From a virus, in the IMG/VR virus record IMGVR_UViG_3300022198_002714, positions 25,753 through 89,752 of that record: a DNA stretch of 64,000 bases, one strand, 5' to 3'. The notes beneath the pieces are model-generated. The model did not search any database, was not told where the DNA came from, and saw only the letters and a list, made by a program, of their open reading frames with translations. Every line of letters begins with the position of its first letter. Positions within the stretch are counted from its first letter, which is position 1. Shown piece after piece: positions 35,440 to 42,866 of the stretch. The position numbers and the translations under genes were made by a program.

Positions 35440-36765
35440 TCAATACGTCCTAAGTTTCTTGTACGCAGCAAGCGCAGATTCTATCATTTCAGGAGACAAT
35501 TTATCCAAACCTTGTGGGAACGAGCCATGCCTCATGATACCAAGTGGTGTGTTACTGTATATTGCTTTTGATGCCAACTGACCCGGAATGAACTCTATAT
35601 TCGATGTAATCTCTTTAACCGATTTATCGTCTGCCTGACGCCTCATAGCATCAATCAACTCAAGTTTTTCTTCGGTCGTCATCTCACGACCTCCGGGTTG
35701 AAGGGGAAAACCTTCCTTGTCGTACGCTCCTTCAAGTGCAGGATGAATGGCGGACATTGGAAATTGCGAAGCGTATTCTCGCCATGCTGCTTGTTGTGGA
35801 CTGACTATTGTTTTGTAAGGATTATCCCTTCTATCAAGCGGATTCAATCTTCGTAGCCTCTCTTCAATTGCTGTTGGCTGCATTCGTTCATATGTCATCC
35901 AATCCGTATCTTCAGACTTAATTCTCCAATTTGTTGCATTAGGCGTATCGCTTTTCCATGAACCACTTGCACGTAAAGGCGTCAAACGACTGTTATCAAT
36001 GGGTGTCATCGCTACGTATTCGGCGGACTCACCCCCCTTGAATCGTGGCCGTTCTTGTACCAAATCTCCGGGGTAAAACCCAAGGCCGCGAACGCCAAAC
36101 AGATTTTCTTTCTTTTCAGAAAGAACCTCATTCATTTCTTTTACATTGGGTGGAACAAGAAACTGCATGGGCATGCCTTCTTCTGTCTTATATCTGTAAG
36201 GTAAAGGGTTGCTCACGTTTTCCTCATAAGAACCAACGTAACTTCGTCCACTCATAGGGATGAGTTGACCACCGGGAGTGGTCATGACACGCGATGCAAT
36301 GTCTCCTGTGAAGCGGTATGCGTTGATGGGTGGGATTGAGCCGGGAATTACCGTGTTGGTCTGCGGGTCAAGCCACCGCTCGGTGGTCAAACCCGGAATC
36401 AGTTGCGGTAGTTTCATCTGCGTGGTAAAACGCACGTTGGGCGGGCTTTCCCTACCGGCTTCCCAAAGCATACTGTTTGGGTCAAAATCAGCCTGAGCAT
36501 TCGCTTCGCCTATGTTGAGAATATCTCTCACGGTATTACCGTAAGTGTAGCCAAAATCCGGACGGCGGGTAAAATCATCAGGGTCAATTGAGTCTTCATA
36601 CACCGTTTCCATGGTCGGAAACTCAAGCGATTCAGTAGGAACGTGAATGGGACCTAAGTACTCACCCCTGTACCTGTTGCGCGGATTTTCAGGAAAACCA
36701 AAGTCGCCGGTAAGGGTCGTTTGCCGCTTCAGCAAACGCCATGCCGACTCCATTGGGTCCAACAC
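35440..36765 (-). CDS. Late protein with N-terminal docking motif
   Basis: About 441 residues; GTG at 36765 or TTG at 36762, after GAGGTGA. The very N-terminus is LDPMESAWRLLKRQTTLTG, an exact motif copy, followed by a Tyr/Pro/Asn-rich domain without recognisable family and a helical C-terminus (PEMIESALAAYKKLRTY). N-terminal placement of the motif resembles capsid-targeting tags. It is one of a row of such genes. Confidence 0.5.
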   Translation of the reverse strand: MLDPMESAWRLLKRQTTLTGDFGFPENPRNRYRGEYLGPIHVPTESLEFPTMETVYEDSIDPDDFTRRPDFGYTYGNTVRDILNIGEANAQADFDPNSMLWEAGRESPPNVRFTTQMKLPQLIPGLTTERWLDPQTNTVIPGSIPPINAYRFTGDIASRVMTTPGGQLIPMSGRSYVGSYEENVSNPLPYRYKTEEGMPMQFLVPPNVKEMNEVLSEKKENLFGVRGLGFYPGDLVQERPRFKGGESAEYVAMTPIDNSRLTPLRASGSWKSDTPNATNWRIKSEDTDWMTYERMQPTAIEERLRRLNPLDRRDNPYKTIVSPQQAAWREYASQFPMSAIHPALEGAYDKEGFPLQPGGREMTTEEKLELIDAMRRQADDKSVKEITSNIEFIPGQLASKAIYSNTPLGIMRHGSFPQGLDKLSPEMIESALAAYKKLRTY

Positions 36766-36766
36766 T

Positions 36767-37714
36767 TCACCTCAGCATTTTGAGCATGCGCCATGCAAGG
36801 TCCATTGGATGCCCGGTTTGCACGGTACCGTTCATCTCGTCCCAAACACGTTGTTCGTACTGACGCTGAAGGACTGAAGGATGGGTCTGAGGGTTTGCAA
36901 TCTGCTTGTTTTCCAAGAAAACTTCACCGGTATCGGGGCACGAAATGGTGTGCATCTGCCCCAAGTAGTCGTGACCGGGCACAAGGGGTTGCGATTCAAT
37001 GGTCAAGTCGCTTGGTCGAGGCTGACCTTGCAGGCTACGCATAGTACGCTGCTTGTCGGCTTCTTCTTGCGCAAGTCGCTTCGCATTGTTAGCCACTTTT
37101 GTTTCATAGGCACGCCTGCCTGCGTCCGAGCGCACCTGTGCAGCCTCTTGAGCAAGCCGCTGCCGCTGCATCTCAATGGCCTCACCCATACCGCGCTGCT
37201 CTTCGTTGGTCAACACGGTTGGACTGTTAACCTTGGTTGTGGCAATGTTTTGCTTGACTTGCTGTTCGGTTTGCCACTCTTCGTCGGTTTGCTCTTTTTC
37301 ACGGAAGTTCTTCTTGCTACTTGAGGGAGCCATCATTTCAAACTCGCGCTCGTAATCCTTTTTGGCCTGTACGGGCTTCTTGATGGTTGAAGCAATGGGC
37401 TTGACTATTCTTTGCTGCTCGAACCGCTTCTCCTTGGCCTTCTGTTGATTGTGCCGTTTGGCTTTTAACATCAACAAAAAATCCCATGCAAGGTCCATTG
37501 GCTCGCCGGTCTGAATCTCAGCACCCTGCTTGGCCTGTTCAGCGGCCTGTTGCGCTTCGGCTACCTGTTGGTCCTTGCGCTTTTCACCGCCCATCATTGC
37601 ACCAAGGCCTGATGTTGCCGCACCAATCGCGGCTTGACCCTGTGGGCTTGCAGCAGCAGTAGCCGCTTTACCGGCAGCAGCGGCAATCGGTGCAGCAACC
37701 GCAGGCAAAGGCAT
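36767..37714 (-). CDS. Ala/Gln-rich protein with internal and C-terminal docking motifs
   Basis: 315 residues beginning MPLPAVAAPIAAAAGKAATA, a low-complexity hydrophobic Ala-rich start resembling phage DNA-ejection proteins. The motif occurs as TGEPMDLAWDFLLMLKAK (~residue 70) and exactly at the end as TGHPMDLAWRMLKMLR. Between them is a very basic/Gln-rich coiled coil and a short CPDTGEVF stretch. An ejection or internal capsid protein is plausible but unproven. Confidence 0.5.
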   Translation of the reverse strand: MPLPAVAAPIAAAAGKAATAAASPQGQAAIGAATSGLGAMMGGEKRKDQQVAEAQQAAEQAKQGAEIQTGEPMDLAWDFLLMLKAKRHNQQKAKEKRFEQQRIVKPIASTIKKPVQAKKDYEREFEMMAPSSSKKNFREKEQTDEEWQTEQQVKQNIATTKVNSPTVLTNEEQRGMGEAIEMQRQRLAQEAAQVRSDAGRRAYETKVANNAKRLAQEEADKQRTMRSLQGQPRPSDLTIESQPLVPGHDYLGQMHTISCPDTGEVFLENKQIANPQTHPSVLQRQYEQRVWDEMNGTVQTGHPMDLAWRMLKMLR

Positions 37715-37739
37715 ACTTGTCGCAGAAGGTCATAGGTTT

Positions 37740-38585
37740 TCAACAATGCGTAGTGCAGACTTCCGGCTGAGGGTTCCGCAATCCGTACGCCAATTCGCTT
37801 GCTGAGCGCAGTAATCCAGTATCTATGCCGGTTTTGAAACCCCATGCGTGCAAATGATTCACAAGCGTTTCAGTTGACAAATTGGCTCCGCTGCCTTTAG
37901 CAAACGGGCAACCGCCGAGTCCGCCGATGCTGCTATCGAACTCAGTCACACCTTCAAGCAACGCTTTGCGCACCAACATGAGCGCACGCTCTTCCTTGTC
38001 ACGGTGGTGCAGGTGCAGCGCGACGTTCAATCCCTCATCGCGGGCCATTTCCACCATCCACGGCAATTCGTGCGGCGCAGCCGCGCCCACGGTGTCAGCA
38101 AAAACCACGGTGTTACCAAACATTTTGGCGTCACGTAAGCATGAGCGCATGGTGTTCTCGCTGACAAGCCCGCTATCAGGGCTACCAAACGCCATCGAGA
38201 GGTACACGCGCACGTTTTCCTTGGGTACATCTTGCATAAACGTGCGGTACCGTAGCACAATTTCATCCCGCGTAGCACGCATGTTGTTGAGGTTGAACGT
38301 CTCGCACGGCGAAAATACCACATTGATTTTTTCCACGCCGCAGGCTTTGGCTCGCTGCATGCCGTGTGCATTCATGACCAACGCCGAGCCACGACCGCTG
38401 AACACTTCTTCGCCGTTTGCCATCTGCGGCAGCAGTTTTGGATTCGGAAAACTAACCTCTTCGATGTTGTCGAATCCGGCCACGTACAGGCGGTGAATCA
38501 ATTCGCGCCGCTGCTCCACCGGCACCACGTGCGGCAGGGCTTGAAGTCCGTCTCTTGGGCCAACTTCGTACACCGTCACACGCAT
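37740..38585 (-). CDS. Hydroxymethylglutaryl-CoA-lyase-like protein (DRE-TIM family)
   Basis: 281 residues aligning over nearly full length with HMG-CoA lyase: YEVGPRDGLQ (residues ~6-15, metal and substrate residues), FADTVGAAAPHEL, a retained H-x-H pair in ALHLHHRD, and the signature GGLGGCPFAKGSGANLSTE with its cysteine. The family cleaves HMG-CoA to acetyl-CoA and acetoacetate, or does related aldol cleavages. Differences from the usual enzyme: the H-x-H-D is H-x-H-H, and a conserved Cys is Ser in MAFGSPDSG. It lacks the docking motif. It sits inside the late virion-gene run in the same direction, so it appears to be an auxiliary metabolic gene. Confidence 0.8.
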   Translation of the reverse strand: MRVTVYEVGPRDGLQALPHVVPVEQRRELIHRLYVAGFDNIEEVSFPNPKLLPQMANGEEVFSGRGSALVMNAHGMQRAKACGVEKINVVFSPCETFNLNNMRATRDEIVLRYRTFMQDVPKENVRVYLSMAFGSPDSGLVSENTMRSCLRDAKMFGNTVVFADTVGAAAPHELPWMVEMARDEGLNVALHLHHRDKEERALMLVRKALLEGVTEFDSSIGGLGGCPFAKGSGANLSTETLVNHLHAWGFKTGIDTGLLRSASELAYGLRNPQPEVCTTHC

Positions 38586-38622
38586 GACGACAGGAGTGTC
38601 GGTGCGGATTTAACACCGCCGG

Positions 38623-39294
38623 TCAGTTACCCCATAAGCGTTGCAAATACGCAATACGGTCATCACCGTCGGGGATTTTGATTTGCCCATCGTTTGAAAA
38701 TATGGTTTGTCGGTAATCGGGGTTAGTCTCAGGTTCCTGAAGAAGAGTATTTTTGGGAATAGATTCAACTTGATTTGTTGACTGTTCTTGTTGTATTGGC
38801 AACGCAATACGATGCGGGCCGCGTAAATCGCCCCATTTCAGTTCGGTACGATTAGGCATGTACGTTACTACATCAGACGGTAGCAACTCTTCCCTATCCG
38901 GTTTTTGCACAGTAACATCGCGTATGTTTTGACTCAAGTTTTGATGGAAAGGATTGGAGTTTTGGTTTCGCGCATCGCTTCTTATTCCATATCCATGATG
39001 AATCAGATTTTCAAGCAAGGCTCGGTAGTGTCCTTGTCTGCGTTGGCGAAGCGGAGTTCCCGCTTCACCAATTTGGTTGAGTTCATCACGTCTCAGTCTT
39101 TCAGGAAATGTGACGCTTGATAGGTGTTGTCCATCTTGACCAATCAATCTTGCTATGGTTTTTTGGTCATTCAATTCAATGTGTGAAGGAATAATTCGCT
39201 TTCTATGGAAGGAGTAAGGTAAAGGTGCATCCATAAAGTCCGACAATTTTTTTTGCCTTTTCAGCAAGAGCCAAGACTGCTCAAAAGGACTCAT
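38623..39294 (-). CDS. Late protein with N-terminal docking motif
   Basis: 223 residues from the ATG at 39294 (MSPFEQSWLLLKRQKKLSDF). This start puts the motif at the very N-terminus, as in the next two genes, and lies next to the previous stop; an upstream in-frame start would overlap that gene heavily. The rest is basic/Asn/Gln-rich with no recognised domain (LIGQDGQHLSSVTFPERLRR). Probably virion-internal. Confidence 0.55.
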   Translation of the reverse strand: MSPFEQSWLLLKRQKKLSDFMDAPLPYSFHRKRIIPSHIELNDQKTIARLIGQDGQHLSSVTFPERLRRDELNQIGEAGTPLRQRRQGHYRALLENLIHHGYGIRSDARNQNSNPFHQNLSQNIRDVTVQKPDREELLPSDVVTYMPNRTELKWGDLRGPHRIALPIQQEQSTNQVESIPKNTLLQEPETNPDYRQTIFSNDGQIKIPDGDDRIAYLQRLWGN

Positions 39295-39301
39295 ACAAAC
39301 A

Positions 39302-39784
39302 TCACCGGTTAGCCAAATAGTTAGCAAGTTCGTCAAAATATAGTTTGGCCTTCTCTTCGGATAGTTTAGGAAGTTTGTAGGTACCATCCAAAAGGCTACC
39401 CATAGCCCCGATTTCTTCTTCAAGTAAATCGGTAGGCGTCCTAAACTCCGCCAAGTCTTGCGCTTGCACAGGCTGAGCCGGTTGTGATTGGTACAGGTCA
39501 AGCCGCTCCCTACCCGCTTGGTCTTCCATCATTTCTTCCATCGTGTTGTACCGCCCTGCCATGGCTGCTTGACCCATTAGGTCTTGGTTTTGGGTGGTGG
39601 TTGGCCCCGTGGTCGGAACAGCAGCGCGGTACGTGTCGGATGGACGCGGGAAGAACTCTTGACCGGGATAATTTCGCACCGAGTATTGCTGACCGCCGAT
39701 TCGCGGCCTGCCATCAAGTCGGAAAATGGTGCGGTCGGTCAGTTGACTCTTGAGCAAGGACCATGCCTGCTCAAACGGCGTCAA
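39302..39784 (-). CDS. Small late protein with N-terminal docking motif
   Basis: 160 residues starting MTPFEQAWSLLKSQLTDRTI. After the motif comes a short Gly/Arg/Tyr-rich part (FRLDGRPRIGGQQYSVRNYP), then an acidic helical half ending AKLYFDELANYLANR. It overlaps the upstream gene by four bases. No family was recognised. It is a compact example of the motif-tagged late proteins. Confidence 0.55.
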   Translation of the reverse strand: MTPFEQAWSLLKSQLTDRTIFRLDGRPRIGGQQYSVRNYPGQEFFPRPSDTYRAAVPTTGPTTTQNQDLMGQAAMAGRYNTMEEMMEDQAGRERLDLYQSQPAQPVQAQDLAEFRTPTDLLEEEIGAMGSLLDGTYKLPKLSEEKAKLYFDELANYLANR

Positions 39785-40875
39785 AATCCTTGCCTCCGGG
39801 CCATTTCACGGTATGCTTGAATCATTGGCTGCGACATGCCGCGACGTGTTGACAGGTCTTGGTCACGAATATCGCGGAGTTTAGCATCAGACGTGTCCAT
39901 GGTTTGTGTACCAAACATGTCAGCAAGGATTTGCGCACGCATTTGCTTGGCGTCAAGTGGTGGAGTGGGCATACTAAACTCATTGCCATCTTCTTCCATT
40001 GGGTCATCCATTTCAGCCATCGGGCCGGAAGGTTCGTCCGGGTATTCAGGCACAAGACCGTACATTGGGTGTTCCTCAGCGGGATATTGGTTGTTCATGT
40101 GGTCGGCACCGCTACTTCGTTGCCGCTCGCCTGAGCCAATGTGTCGAATGTTTCCAATTGCCTTGGCGCGAGCCTTGTGCTTTTCGCCCAACTCTTGCAA
40201 CTGCTGCGTAAGCGAGTGGTGCGCACCTACTTCTCCTTGCAATTGTCTGAGTGCGTCTTGGACCGTTTCTTCGTAAAAGGCGTCTTGACGGCTCATTTCG
40301 GGGTTAAAGAAACCGGATGCAGCAATAGCATCTGCCACATTGTCGTCAACGATTTCAATATCTTGGTCGTGATAAGGGACAAGTTGAGACAATTGGCCTA
40401 TTTGTCGAATACGCCGCATATGCTCAGCATGACGATTGTTGTCTCGATTCATCACACGGTCTGCTTCTTTCAAGGATTTTAGCAAAGACCAAGCGTCAGC
40501 GAATGGGAGAGAGTCAAACGATGCGGTCTTCATGGTGTTTTTCGGGAATGGGTTCTCGGGCTTGCTGAAATCAAGTTGGCGGGGAGGGGAGGGCCTGTTG
40601 CCGCCACCCTGAGCAGTTGACATTAGGTTGCCGTGCATAACGGCCCCGTCGAGGGCGAAGTCGCCCATTTCATCTTTTTGATGTTGCATTGCTTCATCGG
40701 GTTCGTCCGGCATACCCTGCGTAAGAATCGGAGACAGATTCCGCTCAAGTAGTTCAAGTAGTTCGTAATCAGGCTCGTTATCCCATATGGCGCGTTGATG
40801 CTGACGCCGCAATTTTCCAATTTCAGACTGCAAGTTCTTACGTACAAGTGCATAAGCCTGCTGAAACGGTGTCAT
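39781..40875 (-). CDS. First late gene, two docking motifs
   Basis: 364 residues starting MTPFQQAYALVRKNLQSEIG, with a second motif copy DSLPFADAWSLLKSLKEAD near residue 120. The rest is acidic and Met/Gln-rich, with a helical segment QDALRQLQGEVGAHHSLTQQ. It is the first gene of the minus-strand block and is separated from the early side by the AT-tract region, so its promoter probably lies at 40890-40990. No family was recognised. Confidence 0.55.
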   Translation of the reverse strand: MTPFQQAYALVRKNLQSEIGKLRRQHQRAIWDNEPDYELLELLERNLSPILTQGMPDEPDEAMQHQKDEMGDFALDGAVMHGNLMSTAQGGGNRPSPPRQLDFSKPENPFPKNTMKTASFDSLPFADAWSLLKSLKEADRVMNRDNNRHAEHMRRIRQIGQLSQLVPYHDQDIEIVDDNVADAIAASGFFNPEMSRQDAFYEETVQDALRQLQGEVGAHHSLTQQLQELGEKHKARAKAIGNIRHIGSGERQRSSGADHMNNQYPAEEHPMYGLVPEYPDEPSGPMAEMDDPMEEDGNEFSMPTPPLDAKQMRAQILADMFGTQTMDTSDAKLRDIRDQDLSTRRGMSQPMIQAYREMARRQGF

Positions 40876-40939
40876 TGATTCTCGCAGGCGGGCGGTGGTT
40901 ATGAAATCAGCGGCGGTAGTTGTACGGCCACCTGCGGGA

Positions 40940-40987
40940 TTTTTTTTTTCTTGGATTTATTTTTTTTTTGCCCTGTCAATTTTTTTT
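40940..40987. promoter_or_regulatory. Three T-tracts phased at 20 bp (probable bent DNA)
   Basis: Runs of T10 (40940-40949), T10 (40960-40969) and T8 (40980-40987) start exactly 20 bp apart, about two helical turns, which predicts intrinsic curvature. On the minus strand they form A-tracts upstream of the first late gene, with AAATAAAT as a possible TATA box; on the plus strand they could stop transcription. Confidence 0.7.
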
Positions 40988-41013
40988 GGGAACCCTGCGC
41001 GTGACTAAAAGAA

Positions 41014-41310
41014 GCGTTATGGGGGTGCGTTATGCTATGCCTCCTTCTAAGGGGGGCGCGTTATGGGGGGCGTTATGGGGTACTGCGGCGGTGTGCAATC
41101 TGCACCAAGGGCGGCGTTATGCCCCACGTTATACCACACTCATGTGCGCGTAACGTATGCATGCGCTACGCGCGTGCGCGACCGCATAACGCATACACAC
41201 ATGCACACCCCACACACCCACCTGAAAAACGCAAGCCCCCACGAGTGCGCCCTTGACCCCAACCCATATGGGTGCGATAGCACGATTCTTCTTGCGCGTT
41301 ACACGTTATG
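41014..41310. repeat. Iterated GCGTTATG octamers (candidate origin or operator)
   Basis: Direct GCGTTATG copies start at 41014, 41027, 41058, 41070 and 41114; ACGTTATA is at 41126; an inverted copy CATAACGC is at 41185, and ACGTTATG is at 41303. Spacings of 12-13 bp recur. Another inverted copy is at 42776. No gene is seen here. Such iterons usually bind a replication initiator or regulator. Confidence 0.7.
41259..41278. repeat. 20-bp inverted repeat flanking the central gene, copy A
   Basis: CCAACCCATATGGGTGCGAT, containing the palindrome ACCCATATGGGT. Its exact reverse complement is at 42847-42866, so the pair encloses the gene at 41420-42514. Confidence 0.9.
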
Positions 41311-41369
41311 CCTACGCGCGTTAAGGCCCACCGTCCCTCGCGCCTGTACACACATACCCGCGCGTGAAG

Positions 41370-41386
41370 GAGGCTGACTGAGCCTC
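41370..41386. promoter_or_regulatory. Dyad next to the TATA box (possible operator)
   Basis: GAGGCT-GACTG-AGCCTC, a 6-bp perfect dyad that ends five bases before the TATATAA of the first early promoter, over the BRE position, where a bound protein could block TFB/TBP. Confidence 0.4.
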
Positions 41387-41408
41387 GAAGTATATAACCA
41401 ACGGAGGG
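41387..41408 (+). promoter_or_regulatory. Early-type promoter P1
   Basis: GAAGTATATAACCAACGGAGG. The TATATAA (41391-41397) is centred 26 bp before the ATG at 41420, implying a leaderless or nearly leaderless transcript. Confidence 0.75.
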
Positions 41409-41419
41409 ATTCAAGGCCG

Positions 41420-42514
41420 ATGACAACGAAAAGCATCATCAGCACGTACCAACAGCCAACTGCCACCCTCCCCTCCGGTGTGTACGCCCCCTCGGCGGCG
41501 TATGAAATGAGGGAGGTCTTCTCGGACCTTGCCCGCGTCATGGATGGGGCTCCCTCCATCACCATGTACGTCACGCTTGAGGGCGACAAGCCCGCGTGGT
41601 CGGAGCAACCCGTCAAGTACACGCGCAAGGAGGTTCTCGACCGCCTCGCTTACATGGCAGCGGGGGTCGCCTCCGCCCGTGGACGCACGGACCTGCAACT
41701 CACCCGCGCCGCCTTCGATGCCGCCGATGCCGCCATCCCCACGGGCAGCACCGATTATGCGCTCATGGCCGCGCTCCTGCGCAGCACGTACGAGTGCAAG
41801 GCTTGGACCGACCCCAACACGGGCAAGGTGCGTGCGGCTGAAACCCGCCCTGCCTTCGGCCACTTGCTCCTGACCGTCCCCAAGGCCATCCGCGATGCGG
41901 CCAAGCGTGCCACCCGTGCGGCTGACATGGACGACGCCCTCGCCGTGGGCGAGGCGTGGTACTGTGCGGGCATGACGGACAAGGATGGCATTCTCATCGC
42001 CTACCTGAGCGAGAACGACGCTCGGATTGCGTGGGCGCGTAAGAACATCGGCAAGGATTGGCATGCTTCCCTGCCTTCGGGCAAGGGCAGCGGTCGTGCT
42101 GCGCTCAAGCGCGAGTTGCTCGCCCCCGCACCCGTGTACAAGGGCAGCGAGGCCATCCCCGTCCCCACGGTCGTGAGCGAGTACGGCGACATTGACTCCA
42201 TGCACCCGTCCAAGGTGCGCAGCCTCGCCCGTGAAGCGGGTGCTTCAGATGAGGTCGTCATGGGCGCGGGTGCAACCGAGCGATGCCGTGTCTTCCTGAA
42301 GGGCAATGCTCAGGAGCGAGCGCAAGCGGTTGCGGCCAAGGCCAAGACCCTTGCACCCCGCGCCTCGGCTGCGCCCGCAGACGTGACCATCCCTGCCGCC
42401 CCACCCGTGACCGTTGACCCTGCCGTGGTCGCTGCCCTCGTCGCAGGCATGGCCGGTCAGCCGCCCGCCGCCCTCGCAGCGGCGCTCGCTGCGCTCTTGG
42501 GGGCGAGCGAGTGA
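41420..42514 (+). CDS. GC-rich unrecognised protein of the control region
   Basis: 364 residues, MTTKSIISTYQQPTATLPSG onward. The base composition is clearly more GC-rich than its neighbours and the protein is Ala-rich. A helical core (residues ~70-230, with YALMAALLRSTYECKAW) is followed by a small HeH/SAP-like segment (DIDSMHPSKVRSLAREAGAS) and an Ala/Pro-rich tail that ends AALAALLGASE. It lies between iterons and structured noncoding DNA and is enclosed by a 20-bp inverted repeat, so an origin- or operator-binding role is worth testing. There is no family match by eye. Confidence 0.6.
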   Translation: MTTKSIISTYQQPTATLPSGVYAPSAAYEMREVFSDLARVMDGAPSITMYVTLEGDKPAWSEQPVKYTRKEVLDRLAYMAAGVASARGRTDLQLTRAAFDAADAAIPTGSTDYALMAALLRSTYECKAWTDPNTGKVRAAETRPAFGHLLLTVPKAIRDAAKRATRAADMDDALAVGEAWYCAGMTDKDGILIAYLSENDARIAWARKNIGKDWHASLPSGKGSGRAALKRELLAPAPVYKGSEAIPVPTVVSEYGDIDSMHPSKVRSLAREAGASDEVVMGAGATERCRVFLKGNAQERAQAVAAKAKTLAPRASAAPADVTIPAAPPVTVDPAVVAALVAGMAGQPPAALAAALAALLGASE

Positions 42515-42579
42515 AGTTGACGGAAGAAGAAGCGGAGTTGCTTGCGAGCATCCGTGCGTACCCAAAGAAGGAGGTTTGA
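42511..42579 (+). CDS. Tiny ORF after the central gene (doubtful)
   Basis: A GTG overlapping the stop of the preceding gene (GTGA) opens a 22-residue frame, (M)KLTEEEAELLASIRAYPKKE and a final Val. The overlap and an acidic helix-like sequence favour it; the length argues against. Confidence 0.3.
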   Translation: MKLTEEEAELLASIRAYPKKEV

Positions 42580-42594
42580 ATCACATGAAGAGTG

Positions 42595-42765
42595 TTGCAC
42601 AGGGGAGAGGGTAGCCCGTGCGGGAGTGAGTCCCGCAGGGTAGTTGTGTGCCGAAAGGCGCACCGCGAGTGTACGCGAAAACATACACCAGCGTTTTCCG
42701 AGGATGCGCAACCGTCCGTTGGGGGCGGGGAGGCCGAGCCGCCTTCCCGCCCCCTTTTTTTTGCG
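42595..42765 (+). ncRNA. Candidate structured noncoding RNA
   Basis: No convincing gene is here. The plus strand shows successive hairpins: TGCGGGA-GTGAG-TCCCGCA (42619-42637), GTGTGCC-GAAA-GGCGCAC with a GNRA tetraloop (42646-42663), GTGTA...TACAC (42669-42688), and then the terminator hairpin with T8. This dense order suggests a short RNA or a structured 3' untranslated region of the gene at 41420. It does not match tRNA, RNase P or SRP RNA as far as I can see. Confidence 0.5.
42721..42762 (+). terminator. Strong hairpin-T8 terminator
   Basis: A 14-bp stem (GGGGGCGGGGAGGC with GCCTTCCCGCCCCC, one G-T pair), 6-base loop, and then eight T. This is the classic bacterial intrinsic terminator form; in archaea the T-run alone can be enough. 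Confidence 0.9.
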
Positions 42766-42846
42766 TCGGCAAAGCCATAACGCGATGCGGTCGGGGTGCT
42801 GATGCGCCGCTGCGCCCGCGAAACGCGATGGCTTGCGGCTGATTGC

Positions 42847-42866
42847 ATCGCACCCATATGGGTTGG
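42847..42866. repeat. 20-bp inverted repeat, copy B
   Basis: ATCGCACCCATATGGGTTGG, the exact reverse complement of 41259-41278. Confidence 0.9.

Noticed and set aside
37740-38585. HMG-CoA lyase gene as host contamination or a chimera
   Set aside because: It is oriented with, and tightly spaced between, motif-tagged late genes on both sides, with no sign of a break. Still worth checking with reads.
41014-41310. GCGTTATG repeats as CRISPR or tRNA remains
   Set aside because: Repeats are 8 bp with irregular gaps, no leader or cas genes, and no cloverleaf can be drawn.
41411-42205. Minus-strand frame of 264 codons opposite the central GC-rich gene
   Set aside because: High GC makes long open antisense frames likely. 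The plus-strand frame has a promoter at the right distance and a sensible protein.
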